The notes below the pieces were generated by a model. It was not told the origin of the DNA and ran no database searches. It was given only the letters and a program-made list of their open reading frames with translations. A stretch of DNA of 64,000 nucleotides, from the NCBI GenBank assembly GCA_023091665.1, contig JALJCQ010000016.1:1674001-1738000 (forward strand), written 5' to 3'. Both the position numbers and the translations under genes were made by a program. Source of the DNA: Pythium myriotylum. Its lineage: Eukaryota; Oomycota; Peronosporomycetes; Pythiales; Pythiaceae. The stretch's first letter is position 1; every line of letters starts with the position of its first letter. Of the stretch, positions 1-10,278 are shown one piece after another.

Positions 1-1473
1 CCAATGTGTGTGCCACACAACGACGTAACCACACCAACCAGCTACGGAACGTAACAGATTGTGCGCGACGAGATGTTGGTAACCGCCCTCGTCAGATGAC
101 GACTTTGGTTGGTTTGGCCTAGCCTGGGTAGCCTGGCTTAGCACGAGTTGGCTTGGTCTAGTCTTCCGGATGCTAATGGAGCTTCCCACTATGTGGCCAC
201 TCCAGCAAACCGAGCTTGGCGAGGAAGGGGACCAACAAGTGCTACCATGTCACAGAAGCGGGGCGACACTGAGCGGGGAAGACCGAAGCCGAGGCTAGTT
301 GGGGCGAAGAAGGCTAGACTTGATTGCTCGATGGCAAGTTGTGGAGTGATATTGAATGGGCCCGGGATTCAAACCTCCCAAGCCTTACTGTCTGAGCCAC
401 CCATATGGTTTACGTCGTCTCTCCTAACTAATCTTGAATAAACTATACTGGATCTTTGGTCTAGACTCCGTGTACGAGTCAGGACACGAGATGTTCTTAG
501 CCAAACTTATCCTACTGTTTGTATGGGATTACTGAGGTCATCCCTCCGTGTTATAGTTGGGGCTCCGGACAAGAGCAGTCTTGTCCGGCTATGCTGGATT
601 TATCTCGCGCTCAGTATAGTGTAGAGAGGCAGAGTCTATTGTAAGGACTCTGTCACAGTTTCACTCTGGCCATGATTTGAGACTATCCAATGTACCAAGA
701 TTCGTGCGAGGGTCGAGACGATGGATCGCACATGATCAAGAGGCTCACACGGTTGATTGGCTTGAGGCATGAGCTCGACTATTGACTCTTAACCCCGATA
801 AGCCTAGGGCGCGACGAGCCTCCGCTGTTGTCAGCCTGCCCAATCGATCTCGACATGGCTCCAGCTAATAACTCAGACCACCAGACCCGAGAAGCCCCAG
901 CCACGTTTTCCCACCATGATTCGTTCTATAACGCCGTGGAGCGGACAAACGCAGTCTTTAGTACCTCTACAATGATCACTTCGTTCAGCGCACTTCTACA
1001 TGATGGTACACTCAGCTAATCACATCTTCAAGGTAGCCATCGTAAAATCAATCTCAAAGACATCCCTCCCAAAACAGGACCGCCATCTCTGCGACACCTG
1101 ATTCTGTCCACCAACACACGGCTTTATCCACCCACGCACGTGGAGATCGTGTTGAGTTTTGATATCTTCACAGTTCCTAGGAGTAAACCTTCTCTGACCA
1201 CAGACGAAAACAGAAGGCCACAAACGGTACCAGACGGTGCTAGACGATGTTTGACAAAGAACCCAACAGATTCCAGTTCCCTAGACCGTCTACCATCAAC
1301 CGTCATCCTCGAGCACCACGTCACATACCGAGCCACGCGCATGTCCAAGCAGGAAAGGGAGCGCAATCTCAGTCCCAATCCCAGCCCATGCGCTACACCG
1401 GCGGTTAACGCCCGCGCATCACCGGCTCATCTTGCTCTAGGTCCGCCGCCGCCGACCACCTCCTCAATTCAAC
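1..1473. other. Intergenic, no supported gene
   Basis: No open frame here resembles a known protein and none has a convincing start context. The only structured signal is a tRNA-like A/B-box pair on the minus strand near 361-405 (listed separately). The part from about 1300 leads into the promoter of the first SRPBCC-like gene. Confidence 0.5.
361..405 (-). repeat. Possible tRNA-derived SINE head (A box and B box)
   Basis: Read on the minus strand there is a TGGCTCAGACAG stretch resembling a pol III A box, followed 24 nt later by GGTTTGAATCC, one base from the B-box consensus GGTTCGANTCC. The spacing is shorter than in a normal tRNA, so this is not a functional tRNA gene. tRNA-related SINEs are known in Phytophthora genomes; a degenerate SINE head is the likeliest reading, but no tail or target duplication was identified. 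Confidence 0.3.
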
Positions 1474-1490
1474 CCTCATTCTCCAATCCA
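1474..1490 (+). promoter_or_regulatory. Oomycete-type core promoter
   Basis: CCTCATTCTCCAATCCA lies 62 nt before the ATG at 1552. It fits the oomycete initiator (TCAYTYY) joined to a CAAT-like flanking element, whose usual distance to the start codon is some tens of bases. Confidence 0.6.
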
Positions 1491-1551
1491 CCACCAATCC
1501 AACAACAACACCAACCAACTCCACCACCACCTCCCCCAACTCACCACCACA

Positions 1552-2058
1552 ATGGCCTTCGCACTCCCAGACGGACTCTTCTACATCGACGCGGCCTCCG
1601 CCAAGACGTACGACGACAACGCCGGCAAAGAAGTCGTCTTCAAGCAACATGTGAACGCCTCCGTCGGCGCCACGTTCGACGCGTGGATCAAGCAGCTCTG
1701 GTTCGTCGACAAGACCGAGGAGGTCGTTGCCGGCTCCGGACGTGGCCACGTGGGCAGTGAGCGCTTGGTCACCAAGCCAGGCATCAAGGAGCGCATCGAG
1801 GCTGCCGGAGCCCCGAGCGACAACGACGCACCTGGCGCGGTCGCCACCATCCTCTTCAAGATGACCGACTTTGGGTCTGCGCCCGTCGAGGACCACATCG
1901 CGATTGTGCGCTTCCTGCCGGTGGCCAACGGCACCGAGATCGTCTGGTCCATGAAGATGACGCTGGCTGCGGATGCGCCACCGCGACCGGAGGGCAGTCC
2001 CGACCCGAAGGTGATGACGGAGCAGGCACTCGCGTCGCTGGCCAAGTCGTTCGAGTGA
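1552..2058 (+). CDS. SRPBCC / polyketide-cyclase-like protein, member 1
   Basis: A 168-aa intronless protein. The layout is that of the SRPBCC (START/Bet v 1-like helix-grip) superfamily, Polyketide_cyc2 type: a strand-helix entry 'VNASVGATFDAWIKQLW' (about residues 38-54), a central 'GSGRGHVGSERLV' strand pair, the block 'GAVATILFKMTDFG', and C-terminal strands 'DHIAIVRFLPVANGTEIVW' followed by a terminal helix. Such folds bind hydrophobic ligands in a cavity; the ligand and any enzymatic role are unknown here. No signal peptide or membrane segment is visible, so it is probably cytosolic. It belongs to the 'DFG' subgroup with the genes at 5524, 7499, 9496 and 19563. The start is set by homology (M-x-x-P/F-x-LP-G-x-x-Y-x-D) and by the promoter 60-odd nt upstream. 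It is the outermost gene of the cluster in this window. Confidence 0.85.
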   Translation: MAFALPDGLFYIDAASAKTYDDNAGKEVVFKQHVNASVGATFDAWIKQLWFVDKTEEVVAGSGRGHVGSERLVTKPGIKERIEAAGAPSDNDAPGAVATILFKMTDFGSAPVEDHIAIVRFLPVANGTEIVWSMKMTLAADAPPRPEGSPDPKVMTEQALASLAKSFE

Positions 2059-3095
2059 GTCGTTTGCGTCGTGCGATCCAGCGTAGAGCGTGATACAGTA
2101 TGAAATGGTCTCTCTTTGGAGCGACCTGAACCGAACCGAACAGAGCTGACTTGTACGTTTGAACCCCTGCTGCGTCTCTTGATCCTTCCAATCGCCATTG
2201 ACATGTGGCTTGTTCGGGACCATTAACATGTGACTTGTTCAGGACCATACCCACCATGCGCACCATAAACCCACGTAGCCCACATTGCCCACGTAGCCCA
2301 CGATGCCATGCCCACCATCCTATCTTGCCCCCACCTCTCACCCAGGGGAGCGTCCCTCCAAATGTGAGGATGTCATCCCCATCTTCTTTGACGTAACACA
2401 GTCTCTGGAGCTGCCCACGGCTCGATTATGTGCTCTCGTTCTGATGTTAACGTAGAACAGCCACCTGTCCTGTCGGCTCACAGTCACAGTGGAGAGTGCC
2501 TGAAAATTCCTTCGCTGAACTGAAAAGCAGTCCCCACCCTTAAATCGTCTCGATCAATATGAAAGATTTGTTTTGAATGACTGTTGGTGACAACATGACT
2601 TACCGTCAACAAGCCCTCCAATTGACGGTATCAGCCCTAGGGTATTTGTGTCCAACCCCGTCAGGTTTATGTGACCCAGGTTCTACTAATATTAGAACCA
2701 TGGCAACCAGGGAATAGCTACAGGGCTACATTATAGCCCTGTAGCTATTCCCTGGTTGCCTTCGATCCGGCAGGTCGTGCATCGATGCGCGCGAGTTGCG
2801 GTGAGCGACCCTAAGAGCGTCCGTTAGCTCGTTACTACGACGGATGGGTGTGCTCTTGGATGCGAAATGGCGAAGATCTGGTGTAAATTCACCCGTTCTT
2901 TTGAAATGGAATGTGGTTCAGCTTCTCGGTGCCAAACCTCGATAAACATGAGGATGCAAGACAACAAAAAATGATGTGGCGAATTCATTCATACGATGAC
3001 AAACATTTATTTGACCCTTCGACTTTCATGCATAGACGAAACGAGAAAAAAATTCGGTGAACTGGACGCCATTGATGAATACAATATGGGGCTAT
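2059..3095. other. Intergenic, with one long hairpin
   Basis: No supported gene. The region holds the 3' flank of the SRPBCC gene, a perfect 27-bp-arm hairpin at 2702-2760, and AT-richer sequence before the 3' end of the protease pseudogene. Confidence 0.5.
2702..2760. repeat. Perfect inverted repeat (27-nt arms, 5-nt loop)
   Basis: Arms 2702-2728 and 2734-2760 are exact reverse complements with loop CATTA. It does not follow a gene closely enough to be read as a terminator, and terminators of that type are not used by RNA polymerase II. It may be a minimal foldback element or a template-switch product. Confidence 0.9.
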
Positions 3096-3816
3096 TTACA
3101 GACGAGCGCGACAGTCCTTCATACGCTTCTCATTTACGTCGCTCGATCGCTTGCCCCTGTTCGTCGACTTGTCTAGACTAGGAGAGCGCGTGACGTTCAG
3201 CGATGGTCCTCCAGAAATCATGCCGTTGCCGTTATCATTATTCGGTTTCGATTTGTCAGGCGTCGTACTTCTGGCGCCTCCATTAATTTTCTCATTGATG
3301 AAGTCGAGCACGCTGGTCACTCGCACATACACGCCCGGTGCCTCACCACAATTACCTCCCCAGCTGACAATACCAACGAGTGCGTTGTTGGCGATGAGCG
3401 CGCCACCGGAGTCACCCTTGCACGTGTCCCTGCCGCCGCCCTGGCCAGCGCAGAGCATCTCGTCGGTAATACGATTGCCGCAGCTCTTGTTGCAAATGGA
3501 GTTGGAGATAATCTTGACGTTTACTTCGCGTAGAGACGTTGGAGCCTTCTTGGACTCGGTCATGCCCCAGCCTCGCACGACGGCCATGGTGTTGGCCTTG
3601 TTTTGCGAGCCATCCGTCAGCAGTACTGCGGAGTGAGACCGTCCACGGGTACTTGGAGACGTCAGCCTCGGTGCCGCCGTAAATTCGGTCCTCGTCATTC
3701 TCGTCTCCGACGATTGATTTCTCTCGGTTGTTCTCGTCTTCTGTGTAGTCTGAGGAAGCAGCAGTGGTCGCGGTGCAAACTGCGAGCGCGAGCGAGAGGA
3801 TCCGCTGGAGGTGCAT
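3096..3816 (-). pseudogene. Trypsin-like serine protease pseudogene (glucanase-inhibitor-like)
   Basis: The N-terminal frame, starting at 3816, gives a secretory signal (MHLQRILSLALAVCTATTAAS), an acidic propeptide and the S1 activation site 'RIYGGTEADVSKYPWTVSLRS'. At about 3625 the homology jumps to another frame, 'LLTDGSQNKANTMAVVRGWG', and continues through 'CAGQGGGRDTCKGDSGGAL' (catalytic serine region) and 'GIVSWGGNCGEAPGVYVRV'. The roughly 100 residues that should lie between, with the catalytic His and Asp, are absent, and the join is out of frame. The gene is therefore broken by an internal deletion. The family includes secreted trypsin homologues of Phytophthora, among them glucanase inhibitor proteins, some of which naturally lack triad residues; assignment to that subgroup is inference. 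It is unrelated to the SRPBCC genes on either side. Confidence 0.8.
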
Positions 3817-4307
3817 TGTGCTGGCGTTGGTGGGAAATTCAGCAATAGCGAAGTATTAGAGACCATGCGGAACGTAAGGCATCATGGATGATATGCATCT
3901 TCGTTTCGTGGCATTCCACCTAAGAGCGGGTTCACAGCTGTCGCGCATTACCCATGTGGTCATCGAAGTATACAGAACAGCAAATGTGGACACGACGGGA
4001 GACAACCTGACGGATTGAACTTCTTAACGGCCTCAATAAACAACTTTTATGGCCGGCTTGCATGGACTGACCATACTGTAGTCTTCCGAGTTTGTGGGCT
4101 CTCGCCGATTTCCCGTTCGGAAAGTTCTTTATGGAGTCACATCAATGAGATTGTACACTTACTGTACTTATCTCCGGAGTGTTATCCCACTGACCGGCTT
4201 CGGTTGAGTCGGCGTGTGAATGGTCCGGTTCTGGAGTTATCACGACTAATCAATCAAACAGTTGGAATCGCAGAATGCACATTCAGGATTTCCTTCACGA
4301 GTTTCGA

Positions 4308-4391
4308 CGGTGCCCGATCGATCAACTTTTGATCGATCGGGCACCGTGTACCACAATCAGGTTTCTGTATGTTGATTCAACATACAGAAAC
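4308..4391. repeat. Two adjacent perfect hairpins
   Basis: First hairpin: arms 4308-4325 and 4329-4346 (18 nt, 3-nt loop). Second hairpin: arms 4361-4375 and 4377-4391 (15 nt, single-base loop). Both are exact. Confidence 0.9.
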
Positions 4392-5036
4392 ATGATAGTG
4401 ACGGAGTGATGGCGTGGAGCCGCACGTCGACCGCGCGGTGGTGAATTCGCAGTTGGCGAAGTCAAGCTAGTCACTAGGGACTTCAATGGCTCCATGGAGT
4501 TCCGTATCTTACATGGCGCGACAGTGGGCCGACCTAGAGTGGCCGAGGCGGTGGAGGTGACGATGATATCCGTGATACCACCATCCAAGGCTATATCAAC
4601 GAGATGTAAGAGTGAAATGCTAGGTTTAGTCACGGTGAATGCTGGGCTCAATGAAGCAGTCGCTGTCGTGAAGGCCAGCCTGAACAGGAGTCTAATTCTC
4701 TAAAAGCTTAAACGCTCTCGCCAATGGCGAGAGCGTCAAAGGTCTGCGCCGCCTTGAATCATAGTGGAGGCGTGAGGCACCATCGGATTCTACTCGGCTG
4801 AACGTTTGCTTTTGTGAACGTTTCCTCAATCTCTCGAGCTCGGAAATGAGGGCAAGTGAGTGTATTGCGTCTTGCCCATGTGGGCGTGGCGAGGCGGGTG
4901 TTTGCCTGGTCGCGGACAGTTTCTGATCTGACCTACGCCGATGTCGGAAGTGTTTTCTCCCCGGACGATGCTACTAAGAATACATACACATAACTTTGTG
5001 TCCTGAGACGATGTTACATCCTCGAGTCTGGGTGTG

Positions 5037-5088
5037 CTAAGTCGGTGACACCGACTTAGAAAGTTACACCGACTCGGTGTAACTTTCT
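5037..5088. repeat. Two overlapping perfect hairpins with one-base loops
   Basis: First: arms 5037-5047 and 5049-5059 (11 nt). Second: arms 5058-5072 and 5074-5088 (15 nt). Each loop is a single base. The organisation copies that of 4308-4391 and 8411-8495. Confidence 0.9.
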
Positions 5089-5523
5089 CGCATCTTAGCG
5101 CATCCAGAAACAGCAACATCCTCCGGGATGTCTGCTCTTACCAAGCGCGAATGATGAACGGGTGGCGATTGTTGTTCCTCCAATAGCTCGTAATCTTCAC
5201 CGACTGCCTCAGCGATTCAAGGACCCTCGAAGCCGAGGTTTCCCCTCCTGAAAATGGGTGGCGCAATTTATTATTTAATTTGAACCCGGCGACACTCCAT
5301 CTCCGTAAGATGACACTTTATCCGCTGATCAACAAGCCCATCATACCACTCCATCGTTGGTCTATCCTAAGCTTGAAGTCGCAAGTCTGACGTGAAGTCC
5401 GTTATCATCACAAGAGGTGGCAGCTACCTTTCCAAGATTGGCCAGGCCCAGACGAATGCAGACAAGAGATGTTTTCTTCTGTCTCTAGACGGGAAACCTG
5501 TCGTTCTACAAACTCGTCTGCGA

Positions 5524-6042
5524 CTAGGACGACTCAAATGTCTTCGCAAACAGCGCAAGCTCGCGTACCGTCATCTCGTGGACGTTTGGACTGCCGGACG
5601 ATTTGGCTTGTGCGTCCTTAGCCAGCGTCGCCTTGATAGTCCAGACAACTTCGGTGCCATTCTCAACCGGCAAAAAACGCACGAGAGCGATATGATCCAC
5701 GAGGGGTGTTGGGCCAAAGTCAGTAATCCTGTAAAGGATGGTGGCGACCGCACCTGGCTTGTCATCATCCGTTGGTAGTCCGGCCGCCTCGATGCGCTCC
5801 TTGATGCCGAGCTGCGGGATGAGACGCTCGTGACCGACGAAACCTCGTCCAGATCCAGGCGCGAGCTCTTCGCAGTTGGGAAAGAACCAAAGTTGTTTGA
5901 TCCACGCGTCAAAGGTATCGCCGACCGAGGCGTTCACATGCTGCGGCACGACAATCTCGGCCCCGGTGTTGTCCTCGTAGCGCTGCGCACTGGCAGGGTC
6001 GACGTACGCGAAGCCTGGTGGGAGAGTGTAGGGAGTTGCCAT
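5524..6042 (-). CDS. SRPBCC / polyketide-cyclase-like protein, member 2
   Basis: A 172-aa 'DFG'-subgroup member, starting MATPYTLPPGFAYVD. It has the family blocks 'VNASVGDTFDAWIKQLW', 'GSGRGFVGHERLI', 'GAVATILYRITDFG' and 'DHIALVRFLPVENGTEVVWTIK'. The C-terminal helix reads 'VRELALFAKTF'. An upstream extension of the same frame to 6273 has no conserved counterpart in the other members and crosses the promoter-like sequence at 6051-6071, so the ATG at 6042 is preferred. It is transcribed toward the protease pseudogene. Ligand and role are unknown. Confidence 0.85.
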   Translation of the reverse strand: MATPYTLPPGFAYVDPASAQRYEDNTGAEIVVPQHVNASVGDTFDAWIKQLWFFPNCEELAPGSGRGFVGHERLIPQLGIKERIEAAGLPTDDDKPGAVATILYRITDFGPTPLVDHIALVRFLPVENGTEVVWTIKATLAKDAQAKSSGSPNVHEMTVRELALFAKTFESS

Positions 6043-6050
6043 CTTGGTTG

Positions 6051-6071
6051 GTGATAGATTGAGAAGTGAGA
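6051..6071 (-). promoter_or_regulatory. Oomycete-type core promoter
   Basis: On the minus strand TCTCACTTCTCAATCTATCAC lies just upstream of the ATG at 6042 and matches the initiator/flanking arrangement, though the distance to the ATG is short (about 10 nt). Confidence 0.4.
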
Positions 6072-7498
6072 AGATCTGGAGAGTTGGAGTACAGCGGACG
6101 TAATCCGAACTTTCGTGTGTGTTGCTCTGATTGAGTGCAGCAGTTCGTTCTTGTAAACAAGTGCCACGCAGTCGTTTACTGTGGATGCGACAAAACTGCA
6201 TCTGAGACAATTGAATCGCTAGATCCTCCCAAGGGTTGCGTAAATCACCTCCCCGCGATAAGGTCTTCATCAAAGTCCGGACTGAACGATGAATGTGTCA
6301 AGTCAGCACCTCCGTGCATATCATAACTGCATGTCCACATTCCATCTTAAATAAGTCAACTTGAAGATTACGCCTGTCAGCTGCGTCCATCTGTCAAGGC
6401 CGCAAACATAGGAACCACTGCCTTCCAGCTGAATGAAGTATTGGCCGATTATGTGCAACCATCCGATACTTGGCCTGACGATAGTGGTGACTGTTGGTGG
6501 TGATTGAATCACCACAATGAGAAATTTTCTCAACGGCTGAGCAATTGCTGCGGATTGCAATGATTGGACAGGGGCTGATGATTCGGCCACACCGCAAATT
6601 CAATCTGGGAGACGTAAACCTACACAATCACGCTGAGTCACCAGCAATGCCGGGTGCGGTAATCCTAATCTTGTTTTGTGTATGTTACTCAAGGAGTTAG
6701 ACGTCAAAGCGATCGCGAGGAGACCTGGCAGCCGGCGGCCCCTTGGTAGATTTACTCTGATCTGCTTCTCTTCTCCACTTGCCGTGTACCTTCTTCATTG
6801 TGAAGCGGTAATCCTAATCGAAGACAGGAATGAACACGAAGGATGGTGCACTTATCCAGTCGCATTCTGTTTGTTTTTAATTAAAATGCCCAGGATGAAT
6901 TCGTCAAAAGGGAAATTAAGAAAACTTGGACACGTTGAGTCTTCAGGGTCCCATGTAAGTCGCTTCAGGACCAGCCGTGGATGCATTTTGACAGAGAAGT
7001 TTCGTCCGGCTTTGCTGCCCTGCTCGTCGACCAAAAACGCTACAGTAGGTACGGTGCAGATTTTTCAATGATCGAGGAAGTCAAGAGCGCGAATTTTGCT
7101 ATGCGCTACCTCTTCGGATGAACTCGTTTTGGTCCATTTGAGGTTTATCGCTGTCACTCACTCTTGCTCGCTTTATTGCCTGCGCCAGCTTTTTTCAAGG
7201 ATATCCGCGTTATGGCTGATTCCTCCAATGATGTGAGCACGAGACAGCAAACCATCCAGGCTTACAACGAAATGCAATCGATAGCTTTCACCTCACGTTT
7301 CAGCAATAGAGCACCGGCTCTGCTGCAAAATGGCTTCCATCCAAGGCTCGTTGCCTTCTTTCCGATGGGTGTTCACACGAAATCGTCGAAGATCTAATAC
7401 CTTGATCAATCAGAGGCAACAAAAGCGGATAGACGTCAACATTTTTTGAACATGCTATATTCGTTTCAACAAGAAAAACCATCGAGCGCCAGCACAGC
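6072..7498. other. Intergenic, no supported gene
   Basis: Short open frames occur on both strands (the longest about 130 codons from 6676) but none resembles a known family or has a conserved copy elsewhere in the window. I see no repeat structure of note. Confidence 0.45.
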
Positions 7499-8020
7499 TT
7501 ATGGCTCAGCCTTTTCAAACGCCTTGGCGTAGAGCGCGAGGCCATGACCGATCATCTGCTTGATGTTTGGTGTGCCCTCCGCCGGCGGTGGCGCGTCCTT
7601 GGTCGGCGTGATCTTGATGGTCCACACGATCTCTGTTCCCTTTTCCACGGGGATAAATCGCACAAGACCAATATGATCCGCGATGTGCGTGGCTCCAAAG
7701 TCAGAGATCTTGTAGAGGATAGTGGCGACAGCGCCCGGAGCGTCGTCGTCCGACGGAAGCCCCGCCGCCTCGATACGTTCCTTGACTCCAAGTGCAGGGA
7801 TCAGACGCTCATGGCCGACGTAGCCACGACCCGTGCCCGGTGCCGTCTCCTCTGAGTGGGGCAGCCAGAGGTTCTGGATCCAGCCGTCGAGCGTCGTGCC
7901 CACGGGAGCATTCACGAGTTGCGGAAGGACGATCTCGCCACCGGTGTTCTCTTCATAGAGCTTGGCGGATGCCGCGTCGATGTAGAAGAAGCCTTCCGGG
8001 AGAGTGTAGGGAGACGCCAT
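7499..8020 (-). CDS. SRPBCC / polyketide-cyclase-like protein, member 3
   Basis: A 173-aa protein, MASPYTLPEGFFYID..., very close to the members at 9496 and 19563 along its whole length (shared 'LDGWIQNLWLP', 'GTGRGYVGHERLIPALG', 'DHIGLVRFIPVEKGTEIVWTIKITPTKDAPPP'). Compared with them it has 'VLPQLVNAPVGTT' in place of 'AVSQxVNASVGAT' at the first strand. The ATG at 8020 is 19 nt from a strong core-promoter match. It is divergent from the member at 9496, about 1.5 kb away. Subgroup 'DFG'. Confidence 0.88.
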   Translation of the reverse strand: MASPYTLPEGFFYIDAASAKLYEENTGGEIVLPQLVNAPVGTTLDGWIQNLWLPHSEETAPGTGRGYVGHERLIPALGVKERIEAAGLPSDDDAPGAVATILYKISDFGATHIADHIGLVRFIPVEKGTEIVWTIKITPTKDAPPPAEGTPNIKQMIGHGLALYAKAFEKAEP

Positions 8021-8038
8021 TGTAGTGTCTTCGTCGGT

Positions 8039-8056
8039 GGAAATGGAGGAATGAGG
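8039..8056 (-). promoter_or_regulatory. Oomycete-type core promoter
   Basis: Minus-strand CCTCATTCCTCCATTTCC is an almost complete match to the oomycete consensus GCTCATTYYNCAWTTT. The paralogue at 19563 has the same element in the same place (20105-20122). Confidence 0.7.
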
Positions 8057-8410
8057 ACGGTGCGAGGGAGGACGATCGAGGCAGAGAGAGTCATCGCAGG
8101 CGAGCAAGGTGATTGGCGAAGGCAGAGGATCTGGTTTACTCTCACATATCACCCACAATCTTCAAGGTCCCTGACGGTCTCAGCAATGCGTTAGTGACAA
8201 AACAAGGCAGTCGATAAGTTATTATGGGTGGTGAGAGCTGTGATGTGCACCATTACATGTACATCTTCGTAGTAGCTCACCTTCTAATGATAACAGATGT
8301 GGATAAGTGTTTCGTAATCGTCAAGCGCATGAAGCCATCTCAAGGGGAGGGCGCTTCTCAGCAGACTCCACCAGGTCTCTCCTGTTTCGTTCCATTTCGA
8401 AGCCGGAGTC

Positions 8411-8495
8411 GCCGTCCGCTGAGCTGAGATACAGCCTGTATCTCAGCTCAGCGGACGGCGTTCAGAGGTGGCTGTATTACAGCCACCTCTGAACG
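8411..8495. repeat. Two adjacent perfect hairpins with one-base loops
   Basis: First: arms 8411-8434 and 8436-8459 (24 nt). Second: arms 8459-8476 and 8478-8495 (18 nt). Both loops are one base. The two hairpins share the base at 8459. Confidence 0.95.
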
Positions 8496-8534
8496 CTGGC
8501 TCGTTAAGAGGTCTCACCTATGGTGGCCATTCAA

Positions 8535-8834
8535 GACCGAGGAGGTCGCCAAGGGAACCGATCAGCCTCAGTGAGCAACGCGTGTCTCATCCATGTACTC
8601 ATCATCAAGGAGCGCCGTCGAGACGTCCGGCCACCATTATGAGATCGCCGAGGTCGAGGCCACGCATCTTTCGGACCGTTTCCCGCTCAAACCTTTCTTA
8701 CAGGTGGCCAATGGCACGGAAACCACCCAGGCGACGCCGGCTAAGGACGTGCTGCCACGACGGGACTGCATGTCAGACTTGCAATACTTTGAGGTGGTCG
8801 GTTTGGCCGGGCTGGCCAAGACCTGGGAGTCGAC

Positions 8835-8838
<4 letters not shown>
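8535..8838 (+). pseudogene. Degenerate SRPBCC-like gene remnant
   Basis: Starting at 'aagaccgaggaggtcg' the sequence follows the member at 1552 (same nucleotides for the 'KTEEV' segment) and ends with recognisable C-terminal pieces: 'LQVANGTETTQATPAKD' corresponds to 'LPVANGTEIVW...KD', and 'VVGLAGLAKTWES' to the terminal helix 'ASLAKSFE'. Between these there are stops, frame changes and lost segments, and the N-terminal third is missing. It lies immediately before a 67-bp (AG)n tract. Confidence 0.6.

Positions 8839-8905
<67 letters not shown>
8839..8905 (+). repeat. (AG)n microsatellite
   Basis: About 33 uninterrupted AG units directly after the SRPBCC remnant. Confidence 0.97.
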
Positions 8906-8909
<4 letters not shown>

Positions 8910-9495
8910 AGGGTCTATTGAGTTTCGATTTACGTACTCTCAGCTCGTAGTGCTATGGTCTGCCGTTCTGGAAGTCGACTTTGGCTTCCAAATGAGTATA
9001 TCCGGACCTGATCTTAGGCGTTAAAAACAGAGAACAAGGGAACCATCGTCATGGGCATTTTGGAGGCAGCGCTTGGATGGCGACAACCAAGGTATGATCA
9101 GCATACTCATCAGGAGAGACGCTACCATTATCGGACAGCATAGCATCGCTCGCAATATGTAGACGCCGTGGTTTCTCAGTTGATTCTGCAGAGAAGCGCC
9201 CTCCCATAAACATGGCTATAGACGTTTGCGACGAAACACTCATCCGCATCAGTTTCCATTGAACGGTGAAATACTGAAAGTTTGTTGATCTCAAGGAAGT
9301 GTTTACGAAGGTTGACGAGAATCAACTGCCTTGATTTGTCACTTATGCAGAGCTGCGATCTTTGTGATTCTGGGTTATCTCAAGACTGCTCAAGTCAACT
9401 AGATCCTCTCCCTTCGCACGCGATGACTCTGTCGATGTCGACCGTCTCCCCAGCACCATTCTCACTCCTCCATCTTCATCGAGCAAGACACTACG
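8906..9495. other. Intergenic, promoter side of member 4
   Basis: No gene is supported. The last 40 nt before 9496 contain ACCATTCTCACTCCTCC (9456 onward), a weaker initiator-like sequence for the next gene. Confidence 0.5.
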
Positions 9496-10017
9496 ATGGC
9501 GTCTCCCTACGCTCTCCCCGAAGGTTTCTTCTACATTGACGCAGCATCGGCCAAGCTCTATGAAGAGAACACTGGCGGCGAGATCGCCGTCTCGCAGCAA
9601 GTGAACGCCAGCGTGGGTGCGACGCTCGATGGATGGATCCAGAACCTCTGGCTGCCCAACTCAGAGGAGTTGTCGCCGGGCACAGGCCGTGGCTACGTCG
9701 GCCATGAGCGTCTGGTTTCAGCGCTTGGAATCAAGGAACGCATCGAGGCGGCGGGGCTTCCGTCGGACGACGACGCTCCGGGCGCTGTCGCCACTATCCT
9801 CTACAAGATCTCCGACTTTGGAGCAACGCACATCGCGGATCACATTGGTCTCGTGCGATTTATCCCCGTGGAAACGGGAACAATCCTTGTCTGGACCGCC
9901 AAGGTCACGCCAACCAAGGACGCGCCACCACCGGTGGAAGGTGCACCAAGCCTCAAGGAGAAGGCCGCCCAAAGTCTCGCCGTTTTTGCCAAGACATTTG
10001 AGAAAGCCGAGCCATAA
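9496..10017 (+). CDS. SRPBCC / polyketide-cyclase-like protein, member 4
   Basis: A 173-aa 'DFG'-subgroup protein, MASPYALPEGFFYIDAASAKLY. It is the plus-strand sister of the genes at 7499 and 19563, differing mainly near the C-terminus ('TILVWTAKVTPTKDAPPPVEG...SLAVFAKTFEKAEP'). The replacement of the usual 'TEIVWTIK' by 'TILVWTAK' in the last strand is unusual for the family but not disruptive. The gene is convergent with member 5, whose stop lies 262 bp away. Confidence 0.88.
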   Translation: MASPYALPEGFFYIDAASAKLYEENTGGEIAVSQQVNASVGATLDGWIQNLWLPNSEELSPGTGRGYVGHERLVSALGIKERIEAAGLPSDDDAPGAVATILYKISDFGATHIADHIGLVRFIPVETGTILVWTAKVTPTKDAPPPVEGAPSLKEKAAQSLAVFAKTFEKAEP

Positions 10018-10278
10018 GCTGTGCTGGCACTCGATGGTTTTCCTTGTTGGAACAAATAGAGTATGTTCTTGGGTTTAGCTCAACCTTGTGGAAGCCGGTG
10101 TCAGGTCGTTCTTATTCTGTGCGTTGGACCACCAAGACAAGCTCCTGTGACTTTGAGTGGCATGCACCCTCACGGAGTTTTATTTATTCTTTTGCGCGGA
10201 AATCTCTACAGCTGATCAGAGGTCTGAGCAGCACTTCATAGAATTTCCCATTCGTGAGCAGTGTACTTGATAATCTAC

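Larger units (their letters stand above)
3817..5523. other. Intergenic with three hairpin clusters
   Basis: No open frame is supported. The stretch contains two adjacent hairpins at 4308-4391, a short one at about 4709-4731, and two adjacent hairpins at 5037-5088. Otherwise it looks like non-coding or decayed sequence. Confidence 0.5.
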
